The notes under the pieces were generated by a model. That model made no database searches, was not told the DNA's origin, and worked only from the letters and a program-made list of their open reading frames with translations. The position numbers were made by a program, and so were the translations under genes. From an uncultured Muribaculaceae bacterium (GTDB taxonomy: Bacteria > Bacteroidota > Bacteroidia > Bacteroidales > Muribaculaceae): a stretch of 64,000 nt of DNA. The DNA lies in contig CALUIB010000010.1 in the NCBI GenBank assembly GCA_944320595.1, forward strand, positions 1-64,000. Direction: 5' to 3'. Shown in pieces: positions 1 through 10,352 of this stretch. Each line of letters begins with the position of its first letter. Position 1 is the stretch's first letter.

Positions 1-60
1 TGACCGCAGCAGACGGAAACCAACAAACCAAATTGTCAAACCTGAAAACAAAAAACAAGC

Positions 61-1368
61 ATGGGATATATAAGCATCCAAATCAGCAAGGCGAAAGGTT
101 CGGCTGACACGGGCGCATCCGACCACATAGAACGCAAGACCATGCCCAAGAACGCAGACCCCACACGCACCCACCTCAACCGTGAGCTGGTGCAATTCCC
201 CAATGGAGTGGCAGACCGCACCGAAGCGATAAGCCACCGCATCCGCACGGCTGGTATCAGGCGGAAGATAACACCCGACCAAGTACGGGCAATCCGTATC
301 GTGCTTTCGGGTACACACGAGGATATGATGAGAGTGCAGGACGAGGGCAGACTATCCGAATGGTGCGATGATAACTTGCAATGGCTGCACCGCACATTCG
401 GCAGGGAGAACACCGTTTCGGCGGTGCTGCACATGGACGAACACACGCCGCACATCCACGCCACAGTCGTGCCGATAGTGACGGGCGAGCGCAGGAAAGC
501 AAGGAAGAAGCAAGCGGAGGGCAGACGCACCTACCGAAAGAAAGCCAACGCCGTGCGCCTGTGCGCCGATGACCTTTTGACCCGTGAAAAGCTTGTCACC
601 TACCACGACAGCTATGCCGCAGCGATGGCGAAGTACGGCTTGCAGCGTGGCATCCGTGGTTCGGAAGCACGGCATACCACCACCGCCCAATACTACCGTG
701 ACTTGAAACGGCAGACGGGAGAGCTTGAAGTCAACGTGCGGCAGCTGCAGACCGAACAGGAACAAGCGGAACGGCAGCTTGACGAAGTCAGGAAAGTAAT
801 CAGGTCGGAGAAGCTGGAAGCCGCCAAGACCGAGGCGAAAACCGCACTCGTGGCAAAGGTCGGTTCTCTTTTGGGCAGCAATAAGTTGAAAGCGGAAAGG
901 GAGGAATTGCAGCAACGCATATCCGTACTTGAAAGTCAGAACGAAATGTTGGTACAGCATATTGAAACAATGGAACAAGAGCATAAGGAAGAACGTACCA
1001 AGTTCAACGAGTATCTGGACAAAATACAGCGTTACTTCCCCTATGTGGAGAAGCTGTTGCCGTTGATTGACTTCTGCCGAAACACTTTGAACTTTTCAGA
1101 AATGGTTATCCAAGAGTTGTGCAAGTTGAAGAAAGTAAGACTGAAAGGTGATTTCAATTCTCCCGAATTCAACCGAAAGTTCCGTGACGAGAATGCGGCT
1201 TTCTCGTTTGAGGAGGACAAGAACAGGAAAGGACATTACCAAATATACGTGAATGACATTCCGCTTGTCCAATGGTTCAGACAGAAAGCGAATGAATGGA
1301 GAAAGGGATTAGGCTTTATATCCACTAAACATGATAAACATTCTAAAATCCATACCCAAAGCAAATAA
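61..1368 (+). CDS. MobV/Pre-family relaxase (mobilization protein)
   Basis: A 435-aa conjugative-mobilization nuclease. It should nick and covalently hold one strand at an oriT during transfer of a mobilizable plasmid or transposon. The diagnostic metal-binding motif HMDEHTPHIHA lies at about residues 124-134, preceded by conserved HIERK (22-26) and HLNREL (38-43) blocks, the normal MobV order. Residues about 215-320 are a charged Gln/Glu/Lys-rich coiled coil, as in Bacteroides mobilizable transposons such as NBU and Tn4555. The gene appears full length. Its GC content is clearly higher than that of the AT-rich genes that follow, so the element is composite. The oriT is probably just upstream, mostly outside the window. 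The family call is firm; the exact element type is not determined. Confidence 0.93.
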   Translation: MGYISIQISKAKGSADTGASDHIERKTMPKNADPTRTHLNRELVQFPNGVADRTEAISHRIRTAGIRRKITPDQVRAIRIVLSGTHEDMMRVQDEGRLSEWCDDNLQWLHRTFGRENTVSAVLHMDEHTPHIHATVVPIVTGERRKARKKQAEGRRTYRKKANAVRLCADDLLTREKLVTYHDSYAAAMAKYGLQRGIRGSEARHTTTAQYYRDLKRQTGELEVNVRQLQTEQEQAERQLDEVRKVIRSEKLEAAKTEAKTALVAKVGSLLGSNKLKAEREELQQRISVLESQNEMLVQHIETMEQEHKEERTKFNEYLDKIQRYFPYVEKLLPLIDFCRNTLNFSEMVIQELCKLKKVRLKGDFNSPEFNRKFRDENAAFSFEEDKNRKGHYQIYVNDIPLVQWFRQKANEWRKGLGFISTKHDKHSKIHTQSK

Positions 1369-1472
1369 AAACATTAGAAAACTGGGGATTACCACAGAAA
1401 TTCCTTATCTTTGTAATCAGTTTATTTGTAAATAAACAACATGCAGTAATATTAATATAAACTTAAAATATT

Positions 1473-1934
1473 ATGAAACTAGAAGAATTAACTGGGAGAC
1501 AAAGACCGACTAATATCCCCAAAACTGCTCAAGAAGTAATGACATGGGCAAAATGCGCCATAGAAAGTGGTAGATACAAAACAGACGGAGAATTTTTAGA
1601 TGCATTAGCAGTCTTATTGGGAAATATTGGGAACGAATTGCTTGATGATACAAAAAAAATAGGTGTGGTAAGTTATGCTGATGGACCTATATTAGATGAG
1701 TGGCCTTTCAAGGAAGGTAAGTATCCATTTCATATTAAAGATAATATTACAGGTAAAAATGTGGCAGATCCAAGAGTTGTATTAATTGGTCGTTTAGCAT
1801 ATCAATTAGGTTCTGTTTCAGGACAAGGGCATGAATATATGTATGAACTATATGTATTAACGGGAAAATATTATCATAGTTATATGAGCTCGCTTAGTAT
1901 AGCATGGGATGGGATTGGCTCTTGGAGATACTAA
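1473..1934 (+). CDS. Hypothetical protein (153 aa) upstream of DarT-like toxin
   Basis: A 153-aa soluble protein of no family I recognise. There is no signal peptide or membrane segment. The N-terminal half is helical and charged; the C-terminal half is rich in Tyr, Gly and Trp and ends DGIGSWRY. It lies 104 bp after the relaxase gene and ends 20 bp before the DarT-like gene on the same strand, so the two are probably co-transcribed. It does not look like the DarG macrodomain antitoxin, but its position makes it the only candidate antitoxin or partner here. Base composition is AT-rich like its downstream neighbour, consistent with joint transfer as cargo. Confidence 0.7.
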   Translation: MKLEELTGRQRPTNIPKTAQEVMTWAKCAIESGRYKTDGEFLDALAVLLGNIGNELLDDTKKIGVVSYADGPILDEWPFKEGKYPFHIKDNITGKNVADPRVVLIGRLAYQLGSVSGQGHEYMYELYVLTGKYYHSYMSSLSIAWDGIGSWRY

Positions 1935-1954
1935 TAAATTAATTGCAATGAGTT

Positions 1955-3046
1955 ATGATAAATAACAAAATAGACAGCAAGACAGGAGAGAAGCTGGAAT
2001 TTTTGACTCATACTTTTAATGTGACAAAAATTGGTCGTTTTACAGCTGCAAAATGTTTTATAAACCAATCTGTATATACGGAAATGGTATTATCCTCAAA
2101 ATATTCTGCGTATATGGATAATATACACGACCAAAATTTGAAGCAAATAGCAGGTGTATTATCTATGCTGGGGATAGAAGCCAACCCGAATTTTATATTT
2201 AAGGGTAGTCCTATTGAGAATGAACGTTATCTAATATATAGATACATATATAGTATTTTTCAAATACCAAATAAAAAATTATTCTTATTTGACAGTGATG
2301 AAAAATACAGATTTTTTTGCAATGATAATAATTTAGAATATCATTCACAAGAGTGGTTTAATAGGTTGTATATCGAGGATGAATATGATATTGCATCAGC
2401 GTATTTGATAAAAAACAGCTTAATATTTCAAGAACTATACTTCCCGCAAAATATTGTATCAAATTATTCTTGTCCGTCTTTACGAGATGTACAAACATTA
2501 CAGAAGACGGTTGAATTTAAATCGGACTTCCTAGATTTGTACAATATTTTAAAAAGTAAGAACATCTCGTGCCTTTATCACTTTACTGACAAATCAAACA
2601 TAGAATCAATAAAGAAATTTGGCATTCTTTCATTGAAGGAAGTTAAAGAAAAGAATGTTTCTCCGATATTCTCTTCAACCGAGAAATCACGAATTGCCGA
2701 TACAGAAATGGGACTCGATGATTATGTCAGATTAAGTTTTGTTAAATACCATCCAATGATGTACACTTCAATGACAGCCAAGGGAATTCATCCGCAGGTA
2801 ATAGAAATAAATCCTCTTATAGCGTTGATGCCCAATGTATATTTTTCAGATAGAAATGCTCTTAAAAAAGGTGCAAATATTGGAGGTGGGGCAAGTGATT
2901 TATTAAAAATAGATTTCGAAGTAGTATTAGGAACAACAGCATATTACAATTTGCCTACTGTTGAGAAAAAAACTTCATATCAAGCTGAAATTCTTGTTAA
3001 ACATAGAATAGGACCAGAAATGATTCTAAATTATGAATCGTTGTGA
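1955..3046 (+). CDS. DarT-like ADP-ribosyltransferase with N-terminal extension
   Basis: A 363-aa protein whose C-terminal part (about 205-363) matches the DarT fold (DUF4433), enzymes that ADP-ribosylate thymidine in single-stranded DNA. Visible signatures are LYHFTDKSNIESI (start of the NAD-binding part), DDYVRLSF followed by HPMMYTSM, and YQAEILV, where the Glu corresponds to the catalytic Glu of the DarT QAEFLV motif. The first 200 residues are an extension not present in the usual 210-aa DarT and of unknown role. No macrodomain DarG follows. The gene is very AT-rich and lies beside a relaxase gene, consistent with mobile cargo. Target and toxicity are inferred from family only. Confidence 0.75.
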   Translation: MINNKIDSKTGEKLEFLTHTFNVTKIGRFTAAKCFINQSVYTEMVLSSKYSAYMDNIHDQNLKQIAGVLSMLGIEANPNFIFKGSPIENERYLIYRYIYSIFQIPNKKLFLFDSDEKYRFFCNDNNLEYHSQEWFNRLYIEDEYDIASAYLIKNSLIFQELYFPQNIVSNYSCPSLRDVQTLQKTVEFKSDFLDLYNILKSKNISCLYHFTDKSNIESIKKFGILSLKEVKEKNVSPIFSSTEKSRIADTEMGLDDYVRLSFVKYHPMMYTSMTAKGIHPQVIEINPLIALMPNVYFSDRNALKKGANIGGGASDLLKIDFEVVLGTTAYYNLPTVEKKTSYQAEILVKHRIGPEMILNYESL

Positions 3047-3450
3047 TGTACATGTATAAGGATTGTTTCATTTTATGTCATTCATTCAATACAATAATTT
3101 CTATTGATAACTTCTACAATTTTAAAGAATATAAAAGTCTTCTCTTTGAGATCACTGATTAAATGTAAGGTGGACGAAAGAAAAATGCTATATTCTTCTT
3201 TTCGTCCGCTTTATTTGTGTACCTTTGTAGTAGGTAAGAGTTACCCGAACAAGCAAAGCAATGCAGGCCACAGCAATTGGAACGGTTGCCAACTCATTAC
3301 CTAAAAACGAGGTAATTTTTCTAACTCTCTTGGTTTCAACGAGGTGTATTCCTTATACAGATTTAAGGAAAATCTATGGAAAAACCTCCGAATTACGGCA
3401 GATTAATGCATGGGTATTGAGTAGAAGGCGCGGCAAGATATGTGATATGT
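3047..3450. other. Intergenic stretch at right edge of the mobile segment, with possible gene remnant
   Basis: This is 404 bp of AT-rich DNA. A plausible promoter (TACCTTTG at 3220-3227) reads rightwards into an open frame beginning with ATG at 3261. Its first 50 or so codons look protein-like, but after about 3450 it runs antisense through the 3' end of the DUF4405 gene. The simplest reading is the 5' remnant of a gene truncated where mobile and resident DNA meet. No attachment-site repeat was found. Confidence 0.3.
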
Positions 3451-4011
3451 TTATTTCCTATAGAAGACATGAATTAATGAGAGCAGCAACAATAATATGC
3501 CAAGTTTATAATGGAACAACCCTAGAGCCGAGTTTGCGCCATTTATGTGTGTGATTAAAATGATGCCCGTAATTGTCACAATTAGAAAAAGTAATGATAA
3601 AGGAATGTTTATCCATAGCTTGTCGGTAAATCTTTTTGATGCAAATGTTTTGTACCAAAGTATGTGGCGTTTTATATGAACTGCTGCCGATAACAACCAA
3701 AGGAAAGATGCTGATATATGGGCTACTCCCCAGTTATGCCACACACTGTGGATGGTGCCATGCCCGGCAATATGCAGGCCGATGCCGGTTACTGCTGACG
3801 CTATGAAAGCCAATGGTAGTAGCCGTTCTATACGAAATGATATTTTCGGGTTCGCCTCATTGGCAGAAACCGTTTTGTCTAATTTGAAAAACACACCATT
3901 ATGGCAGGTCTTAATGCACTTGCCGCAGCCTATACAAGCATCAGCATTCTTAAACACAGTGTGCCTGTGCAGAAAGGAACCAGCTTTCCCTATCACTTTT
4001 ATCAGCCTCAT
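3451..4011 (-). CDS. DUF4405 membrane protein with ferredoxin-like cysteine motif
   Basis: A 186-aa inner-membrane protein. The N-terminus carries one four-cysteine cluster motif (CIGCGKCIKTCH, Cys 26, 29, 32, 36) typical of a [4Fe-4S] centre. Four hydrophobic helices follow at about 63-83, 94-115, 131-155 and 165-184, with paired histidines near the membrane surfaces that suggest cytochrome-b-like haem binding, as proposed for DUF4405 proteins. An electron-transfer role is inferred. The protein ends abruptly after the last helix (HVFYRK) and may be slightly shortened. It lies 31 bp downstream of the truncated AraC gene on the same strand, so they were once an operon. Confidence 0.75.
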   Translation of the reverse strand: MRLIKVIGKAGSFLHRHTVFKNADACIGCGKCIKTCHNGVFFKLDKTVSANEANPKISFRIERLLPLAFIASAVTGIGLHIAGHGTIHSVWHNWGVAHISASFLWLLSAAVHIKRHILWYKTFASKRFTDKLWINIPLSLLFLIVTITGIILITHINGANSALGLFHYKLGILLLLLSLIHVFYRK

Positions 4012-4042
4012 TTATTATAAAGAAATGTTTACAAGACTTTTG

Positions 4043-4477
4043 TTAGCCATTTCTATACTTTCCAGGGGAAATGCCAATTTCTTTTGTGAACATCTGTATA
4101 AAATGAAGAATGTCATTGTAACCTACGAGATAACCCATTTCCGAGACCGATTTATGCGAATGTTTCAATAATTCACAAGCTGTGTGCAATCGGTACTGGG
4201 TAAGGAATTTGGAAAAGGCCATTCCTTTATACCGTTTGAACCAGATGTAAAATGCAGAACGGTTCATGCCTACTTCTGTGGCAATGTCATTCAAGGCGAT
4301 TGGGTGGACGTAATGTGCTATGACATATTCGCAGACTTGCTGCATGCGTTGTACGTTACAGTTCAAGGTGCTTGTTTCTGAAGTTGACGAGTCTGGCGAC
4401 AAGGACAAGATGGCTATGTTTGCCGATGCTTTGCCTAAGCAGCAGAAGATGCTAATGGAAAGCGGATTGCTCATCAT
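4043..4477 (-). pseudogene. AraC-family regulator, 5'-truncated
   Basis: The last 100 or so residues are a normal AraC-type DNA-binding domain: two helix-turn-helix motifs, the first around IALNDIATEVGMNRSAFY and the second around SVSEMGYLVGYNDILHF, ending ISPGKYR. A complete AraC regulator has about 280 residues with a ligand-binding N-terminal domain, which is missing. Upstream of about position 4375 the frame runs antisense through a nitroreductase fragment, so residues 1-34 are not genuine AraC sequence. An internal ATG at 4348 could still allow a bare DNA-binding domain to be made. See the adjoining nitroreductase fragment for the shared deletion junction. Confidence 0.75.
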
Positions 4478-4781
4478 TCCATTTTTCCGCCAATTGACTT
4501 GGCCGTTGCTTGAGCCTGCAGAACAAAGTTCACTTAACTATTTCGCCTCGGCTTGGTGTGCATTGGAGAATATGCTACTTGTAGCTACTGCCGAAGGGCT
4601 TGTGGCAGTGTTCCATATCCCAGTAGCAGATGAAGCTGAGAAGATAAAGGAAATTGTCAATGCCCCCGAGGGGTATGAGTTTACTTGTTTGTTGACTATA
4701 GGTTATCCTACAGAAAATGCTTTCTTGCCAAAGCAGAAGGAAATTAATGCAGAAGACAGGATACACTATAATGTGTGGTGA
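4380..4781 (+). pseudogene. Nitroreductase-family protein, C-terminal fragment
   Basis: About 134 codons match the C-terminal part of an FMN-dependent nitroreductase: a helix with SAWCALENMLLVATAEGL, then PVADEAEKIKEIV, the strand TCLLTIGYP and the terminal block KEINAEDRIHYNVW. The N-terminal FMN-binding half is missing. Leftward of about 4378 the frame enters antisense AraC sequence. A start codon at 4320 exists in frame but would translate antisense sequence. The fragment ends with an intact stop. Its truncation at the same point as the divergent AraC gene shows a single deletion removed both 5' ends and the shared promoter region. Confidence 0.7.
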
Positions 4782-4793
4782 GGAATTACATAC

Positions 4794-4866
4794 TAAGAGC
4801 CGGTTTAAATTTTGCTCAAAAAAACTTGATAAATATTCAATAACGCAAAATTTAAGCAGGCTCTTA
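4794..4866. repeat. Palindromic repeat with 22-bp arms (MITE-like or terminator)
   Basis: Left arm 4794-4815 and right arm 4845-4866 are inverted copies matching at 20 of 22 positions, separated by 29 bp. Each arm contains the block CTTAAATTTTGC or a close variant. A degenerate, loop-deleted relative occurs at 40490-40533, so this is a dispersed element rather than only a local terminator. It lies at the border between the decayed nitroreductase and the OmpA-family gene. Confidence 0.6.
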
Positions 4867-4915
4867 GGCTAATTCATGAAATAAACCGGGTGCGACAAAA
4901 AAACGGACAAATATA

Positions 4916-4949
4916 TTGGTGCAGTATTATTGATAATTTATTACATTTG
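4916..4949 (+). promoter_or_regulatory. Candidate Bacteroidales promoter for the OmpA-family lipoprotein
   Basis: The -7 box TACATTTG lies at 4942-4949, and a TTG at 4916-4918 could be the -33 element with a slightly long 23-nt spacer. The predicted start would be about 35 nt before the ATG at 4993. The -7 match is exact to the Bacteroidetes consensus TAnnTTTG; the -33 assignment is weak. Confidence 0.45.
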
Positions 4950-4992
4950 TAGTGTGGAAATTGCTTATACAAATATCTAAAATGATAATTAT

Positions 4993-5694
4993 ATGAAAGT
5001 GAAGAATTTTTTATGTTTATTATTGAGCGGTGTTTTGCTTGCAGGAACAACAGGGTGTTCGTCGTTCACAATGAATAATACCACTAAAGGTGCGTTGATA
5101 GGCACTGGTGGTGGCGCGGCACTTGGTGCAGGCGTTGGTGCGCTTGCCGGGGGAGGCAAGGGAGCGGCCATTGGTGCTGTCATAGGTACGGCCGTGGGTG
5201 CCACTGCCGGAACGCTGATAGGCCGGAAGATGGACAAGCAGCAACAGGAATTGGAGCAGATAGAAGGCGCACAAGTGGAAGAAGTTGTTGACCAGAATAA
5301 TTTGCAGGCCATAAAGGTTACTTTTGAGGGTGGGATTTTGTTTGCAACTAATAAAAGCGACTTGAGCGCGACGGCAAAGCAGTCGCTTAGCGAGTTTGCT
5401 GTTTCGTTGATGAACAATCCACAAACCGACGTGACGATTAACGGTCACACCGACAATACTGGAACGCGTGCCGTAAACGACCGCTTGTCGAAAGAACGTG
5501 CACAGGCTGTGGCGAATTACTTGATAGGTTCGGGAGTGTCGAGCAGCCGATTGACGGTTAACGGTCTGGCATACGACTTCCCTGTTGCCGACAATTCCAC
5601 CGAGGCAGGCAGGGCGCAGAATCGCAGGGTGGAAATATATATCACGGCCAACGAAGCCATGATTAATGCTGCAAATCAAGGTACTTTGCAATAA
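4993..5694 (+). CDS. OmpA-family lipoprotein with glycine-zipper domain
   Basis: A 233-aa outer-membrane lipoprotein. A lipoprotein signal peptide ends at Cys22 (LLAGTTGC). Residues about 30-75 are a glycine-zipper segment with repeated GxxxG spacing (GALAGGGKGAAIGAVIG). Residues about 105-215 are an OmpA C-terminal peptidoglycan-binding domain, seen from the GHTDNTGT motif and the terminal NRRVEIYI block. The layout equals YiaD-like proteins, which anchor the outer membrane to peptidoglycan. It is monocistronic, followed by a strong terminator. Confidence 0.92.
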   Translation: MKVKNFLCLLLSGVLLAGTTGCSSFTMNNTTKGALIGTGGGAALGAGVGALAGGGKGAAIGAVIGTAVGATAGTLIGRKMDKQQQELEQIEGAQVEEVVDQNNLQAIKVTFEGGILFATNKSDLSATAKQSLSEFAVSLMNNPQTDVTINGHTDNTGTRAVNDRLSKERAQAVANYLIGSGVSSSRLTVNGLAYDFPVADNSTEAGRAQNRRVEIYITANEAMINAANQGTLQ

Positions 5695-5717
5695 GATAAG
5701 TGCTTGTAACGTAATGC

Positions 5718-5761
5718 AAAAGGCACACTGCTCAAAATCTTGGGCAGTGTGCCTTTTGTTT
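5718..5761 (+). terminator. Intrinsic terminator after the OmpA-family gene
   Basis: A 14-bp perfect stem (5718-5731 with 5744-5757) is flanked by A and T runs and followed by TTTGTTTTT on the plus strand. The flanking A run means it may also act on the minus strand. Confidence 0.85.
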
Positions 5762-5843
5762 TTGTGTGGTGGCGCAGTGCGTGGTATGAGGGTGCATAAG
5801 AGACGAGGGAAAGTATCTTTGTAGATATTTCCCCTCGTCATTG

Positions 5844-5918
5844 TGGGCGTTGACGGATTCGAACCGCCGACCCTCTGCTTGTAAGGCAGATGCTCTGAAC
5901 CAGCTGAGCTAAACGCCC
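5844..5918 (-). tRNA. tRNA-Val (anticodon TAC)
   Basis: On the minus strand the 75-nt sequence folds as a cloverleaf. The acceptor GGGCGTT pairs with AACGCCC, the D arm is GCTC/GAGC, the anticodon stem TCTGC/GCAGA encloses loop CTTACAA (anticodon TAC), and the T loop is TTCGAAT. CCA is not encoded. No 3'-end duplication typical of an integration site was seen nearby. Confidence 0.95.
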
Positions 5919-6005
5919 TCTTTTTTGTTTTTGCGATGCAAAGGTAGGACTAATTTTTGAAACTGCAAAATTTTCACCAATTATTTTTTGCAGGAATTTG
6001 TAAAA

Positions 6006-6038
6006 TAGCGAATGGGCAATTTTGTTGCCCATTCGCTA
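6006..6038 (-). terminator. Terminator hairpin at the end of the thiamine operon
   Basis: A perfect 14-bp inverted repeat (6006-6019 with 6025-6038, five-base loop) lies about 30 bp beyond the thiH stop. On the minus strand it is followed by a short TATTTTA tract. It separates the thiamine operon from tRNA-Val. Confidence 0.7.
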
Positions 6039-6069
6039 TCGTTTGGGTGTATATTTTTTTCGTGGGAGG

Positions 6070-7179
6070 TCAATCGAAGATTTTGTCCCAGTCTTTCCAT
6101 ACCACTTCATATCCCAAATGGCGAATGTCATCGCTAACATCCTTGGGGGAGCGTTCGTCGCTGACGGCAAATTGCTCCAATGCCTGGTGCGCTTTGACAT
6201 AGCCGCCAGGTTCGGTACGACTTCCAGCACTCATTGATGTAACACCCAGTTTCATCATATTCTCGCGGAAAGCGGGGCTTTCGCGGGTGGAGTATGAAAT
6301 ATCCACATCGTGGTCGAAAATGCGGAAGGCGAATGTTACCTGGGCAAGTTCCTTGTCGGTCATTACTACATTAGGCTGGAAATGCCCCTCGGCTGGCCTC
6401 ATGCGAGGGAAGTTGACCGAGTAACGCGTTTCCCAATAATTTTTTTGCAGGTAGCGCAGGTGGTATGCCATCATGGTTATGTCGGTGCGCCAGTCTTCAA
6501 GACCTATAAGTACGCCCATGCCGATTTTGTGCAGCTTGGCTGCACCCATGCGGTCGTATCCGTTGAGCCTCCATTCAAAATTGGATTTCATGCCGTGTGG
6601 GTGATACACATTGTAACGCTCGCGGTGGTATGTTTCCTGAAAGCACACGCACCCGTTCAGCCCGGAGTGGGTGAGACGTTCATAGTCTTTTTGCTTTAAG
6701 GGCATTACTTCTATGGTGAGGTTGTTGAAGTATGGCCTTGCAATTTGTAGGGCACGTTCAAGGTAATCGACCCCAGCCACCGATGGAAACTCGCCGGTTA
6801 CGATAAGCAGGTTTTCAAATGGGCCGAGCCTGCGTATTGCCTGGCATTCAGCCTCGATTTGCTCCTCGGTGAGTGTGGTGCGCTTGAATTTGTTGCCATA
6901 CTGGAAACCGCAGTAAACGCAAAAGTTTGTGCAAGCGTTGCTCAAATACAAGGGGATGTACATACTTATCACCTTCCCAAAGCGTTCTTGCGTGTAATAT
7001 TGCGACAGGCGTGCCATAGGTTCGAGGTATGGCACTGCGGCAGGGGATACGAGAGCCATGAAGTCGTCAACGCTCAACACGTCTTTATGCAAGGCTTCTT
7101 CTACGTCAACGTGATTTTTGCTTTTTATTATTTCGGTGGTTTCGTCCCAACTTATTTTACTTAATTCGTCGGAAAACAT
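6070..7179 (-). CDS. thiH: 2-iminoacetate synthase ThiH
   Basis: A 369-aa radical SAM enzyme that cleaves tyrosine to dehydroglycine (2-iminoacetate) and p-cresol, supplying the glycine-derived part of the thiazole ring. The SAM cluster motif CTNFCVYC is at residues about 83-90, and the sequence extends through the typical ThiH/BATS C-terminal region (SAGSRTEPGGY). I chose ATG 7179 (MFSDELSK), 8 bp after the thiC stop. A longer in-frame start at 7260 would overlap thiC by about 70 bp and adds basic residues not seen in the family. It is the last gene of the thi operon; ThiF is not next to it. Confidence 0.93.
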   Translation of the reverse strand: MFSDELSKISWDETTEIIKSKNHVDVEEALHKDVLSVDDFMALVSPAAVPYLEPMARLSQYYTQERFGKVISMYIPLYLSNACTNFCVYCGFQYGNKFKRTTLTEEQIEAECQAIRRLGPFENLLIVTGEFPSVAGVDYLERALQIARPYFNNLTIEVMPLKQKDYERLTHSGLNGCVCFQETYHRERYNVYHPHGMKSNFEWRLNGYDRMGAAKLHKIGMGVLIGLEDWRTDITMMAYHLRYLQKNYWETRYSVNFPRMRPAEGHFQPNVVMTDKELAQVTFAFRIFDHDVDISYSTRESPAFRENMMKLGVTSMSAGSRTEPGGYVKAHQALEQFAVSDERSPKDVSDDIRHLGYEVVWKDWDKIFD

Positions 7180-7187
7180 TTTAGAGA

Positions 7188-9693
<2,506 letters not shown>

Positions 9694-9701
9694 AATTGTG
9701 T

Positions 9702-10352
9702 TTATTGTTTTATCTTTTTTAGTCGTTCTTCAACAATTGTTTGTAGCAAGTCCACCATGCGACGAGTCTCTTCAGTCGGCTTGGCAGCCTCGGCAATAGC
9801 CCCTGAGACGGCAATGCCATTGACTCCGGTTTCCATTATCGGGGCTATGTCGTCGTAGGTGATACCGCCAATGGCTACCGTGGGAATGTGTATCTTGGCA
9901 GCACGGCATTGCGACATGATGGCTGCGTATCCTTCAAGTCCAATTATTGGGCTTAGATTGGCTTTGGTGGTGGTGTATCGGAAAGGACCGAGCCCTATAT
10001 AGTCGATGTCTTGCAACGAAAGGTCGCGAATATCTTCAAATGTATTGGCTGTCGCGCCTATTATTGCTCCCATGCCCAGTCGCATGCGGGCCTTTGACGG
10101 GTGCATGTCGTTCTTGCCAAGGTGCACGCCGTCGAGTTGCAGCTCCCGTGCAATTTCCACGTAGTCGTCAATGACAAGGATGCATTCATGCTTTGCACAA
10201 ATGCTTTTTAATTCCCGAGCAGTGGAAAGCACGGTGTCGTGAGGCGAATTTTTCATGCGGAGCTGTATCCACCGGCAACCACCTTCGATGGCAGCAGCAG
10301 CTTGTTCGAGGATGACTGACGGTATGCTGGAGTTTGTTATAAATTGTAGCAT
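9702..10352 (-). CDS. thiE: Thiamine-phosphate synthase ThiE
   Basis: A 216-aa TIM-barrel enzyme that joins HMP-pyrophosphate with thiazole phosphate to make thiamine monophosphate. The family blocks are complete: [42 protein letters not shown](Y)TTTK and VAIGGI. The start overlaps the end of the upstream ThiE/TenI-like gene by 16 bp. Of the two ThiE-like proteins in this operon this is the one with the full set of synthase residues. Confidence 0.93.
   Translation of the reverse strand: MLQFITNSSIPSVILEQAAAAIEGGCRWIQLRMKNSPHDTVLSTARELKSICAKHECILVIDDYVEIARELQLDGVHLGKNDMHPSKARMRLGMGAIIGATANTFEDIRDLSLQDIDYIGLGPFRYTTTKANLSPIIGLEGYAAIMSQCRAAKIHIPTVAIGGITYDDIAPIMETGVNGIAVSGAIAEAAKPTEETRRMVDLLQTIVEERLKKIKQ

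Noticed and set aside
3261-3554. 97-codon plus-strand frame preceded by a promoter-like box
   Set aside because: Its second half is antisense to the DUF4405 gene; only the first 50 codons could be genuine, so it is described as a possible remnant and not called as a gene.
4320-4380. In-frame ATG 4320 as true start of the nitroreductase gene
   Set aside because: The 20 codons after it are antisense to a well-conserved AraC DNA-binding domain and do not resemble nitroreductase sequence.
5844-5918. tRNA-Val as attachment site of the left mobile segment
   Set aside because: No copy of the tRNA 3' end was found at the other side, no integrase gene is visible, and intact resident genes lie between.
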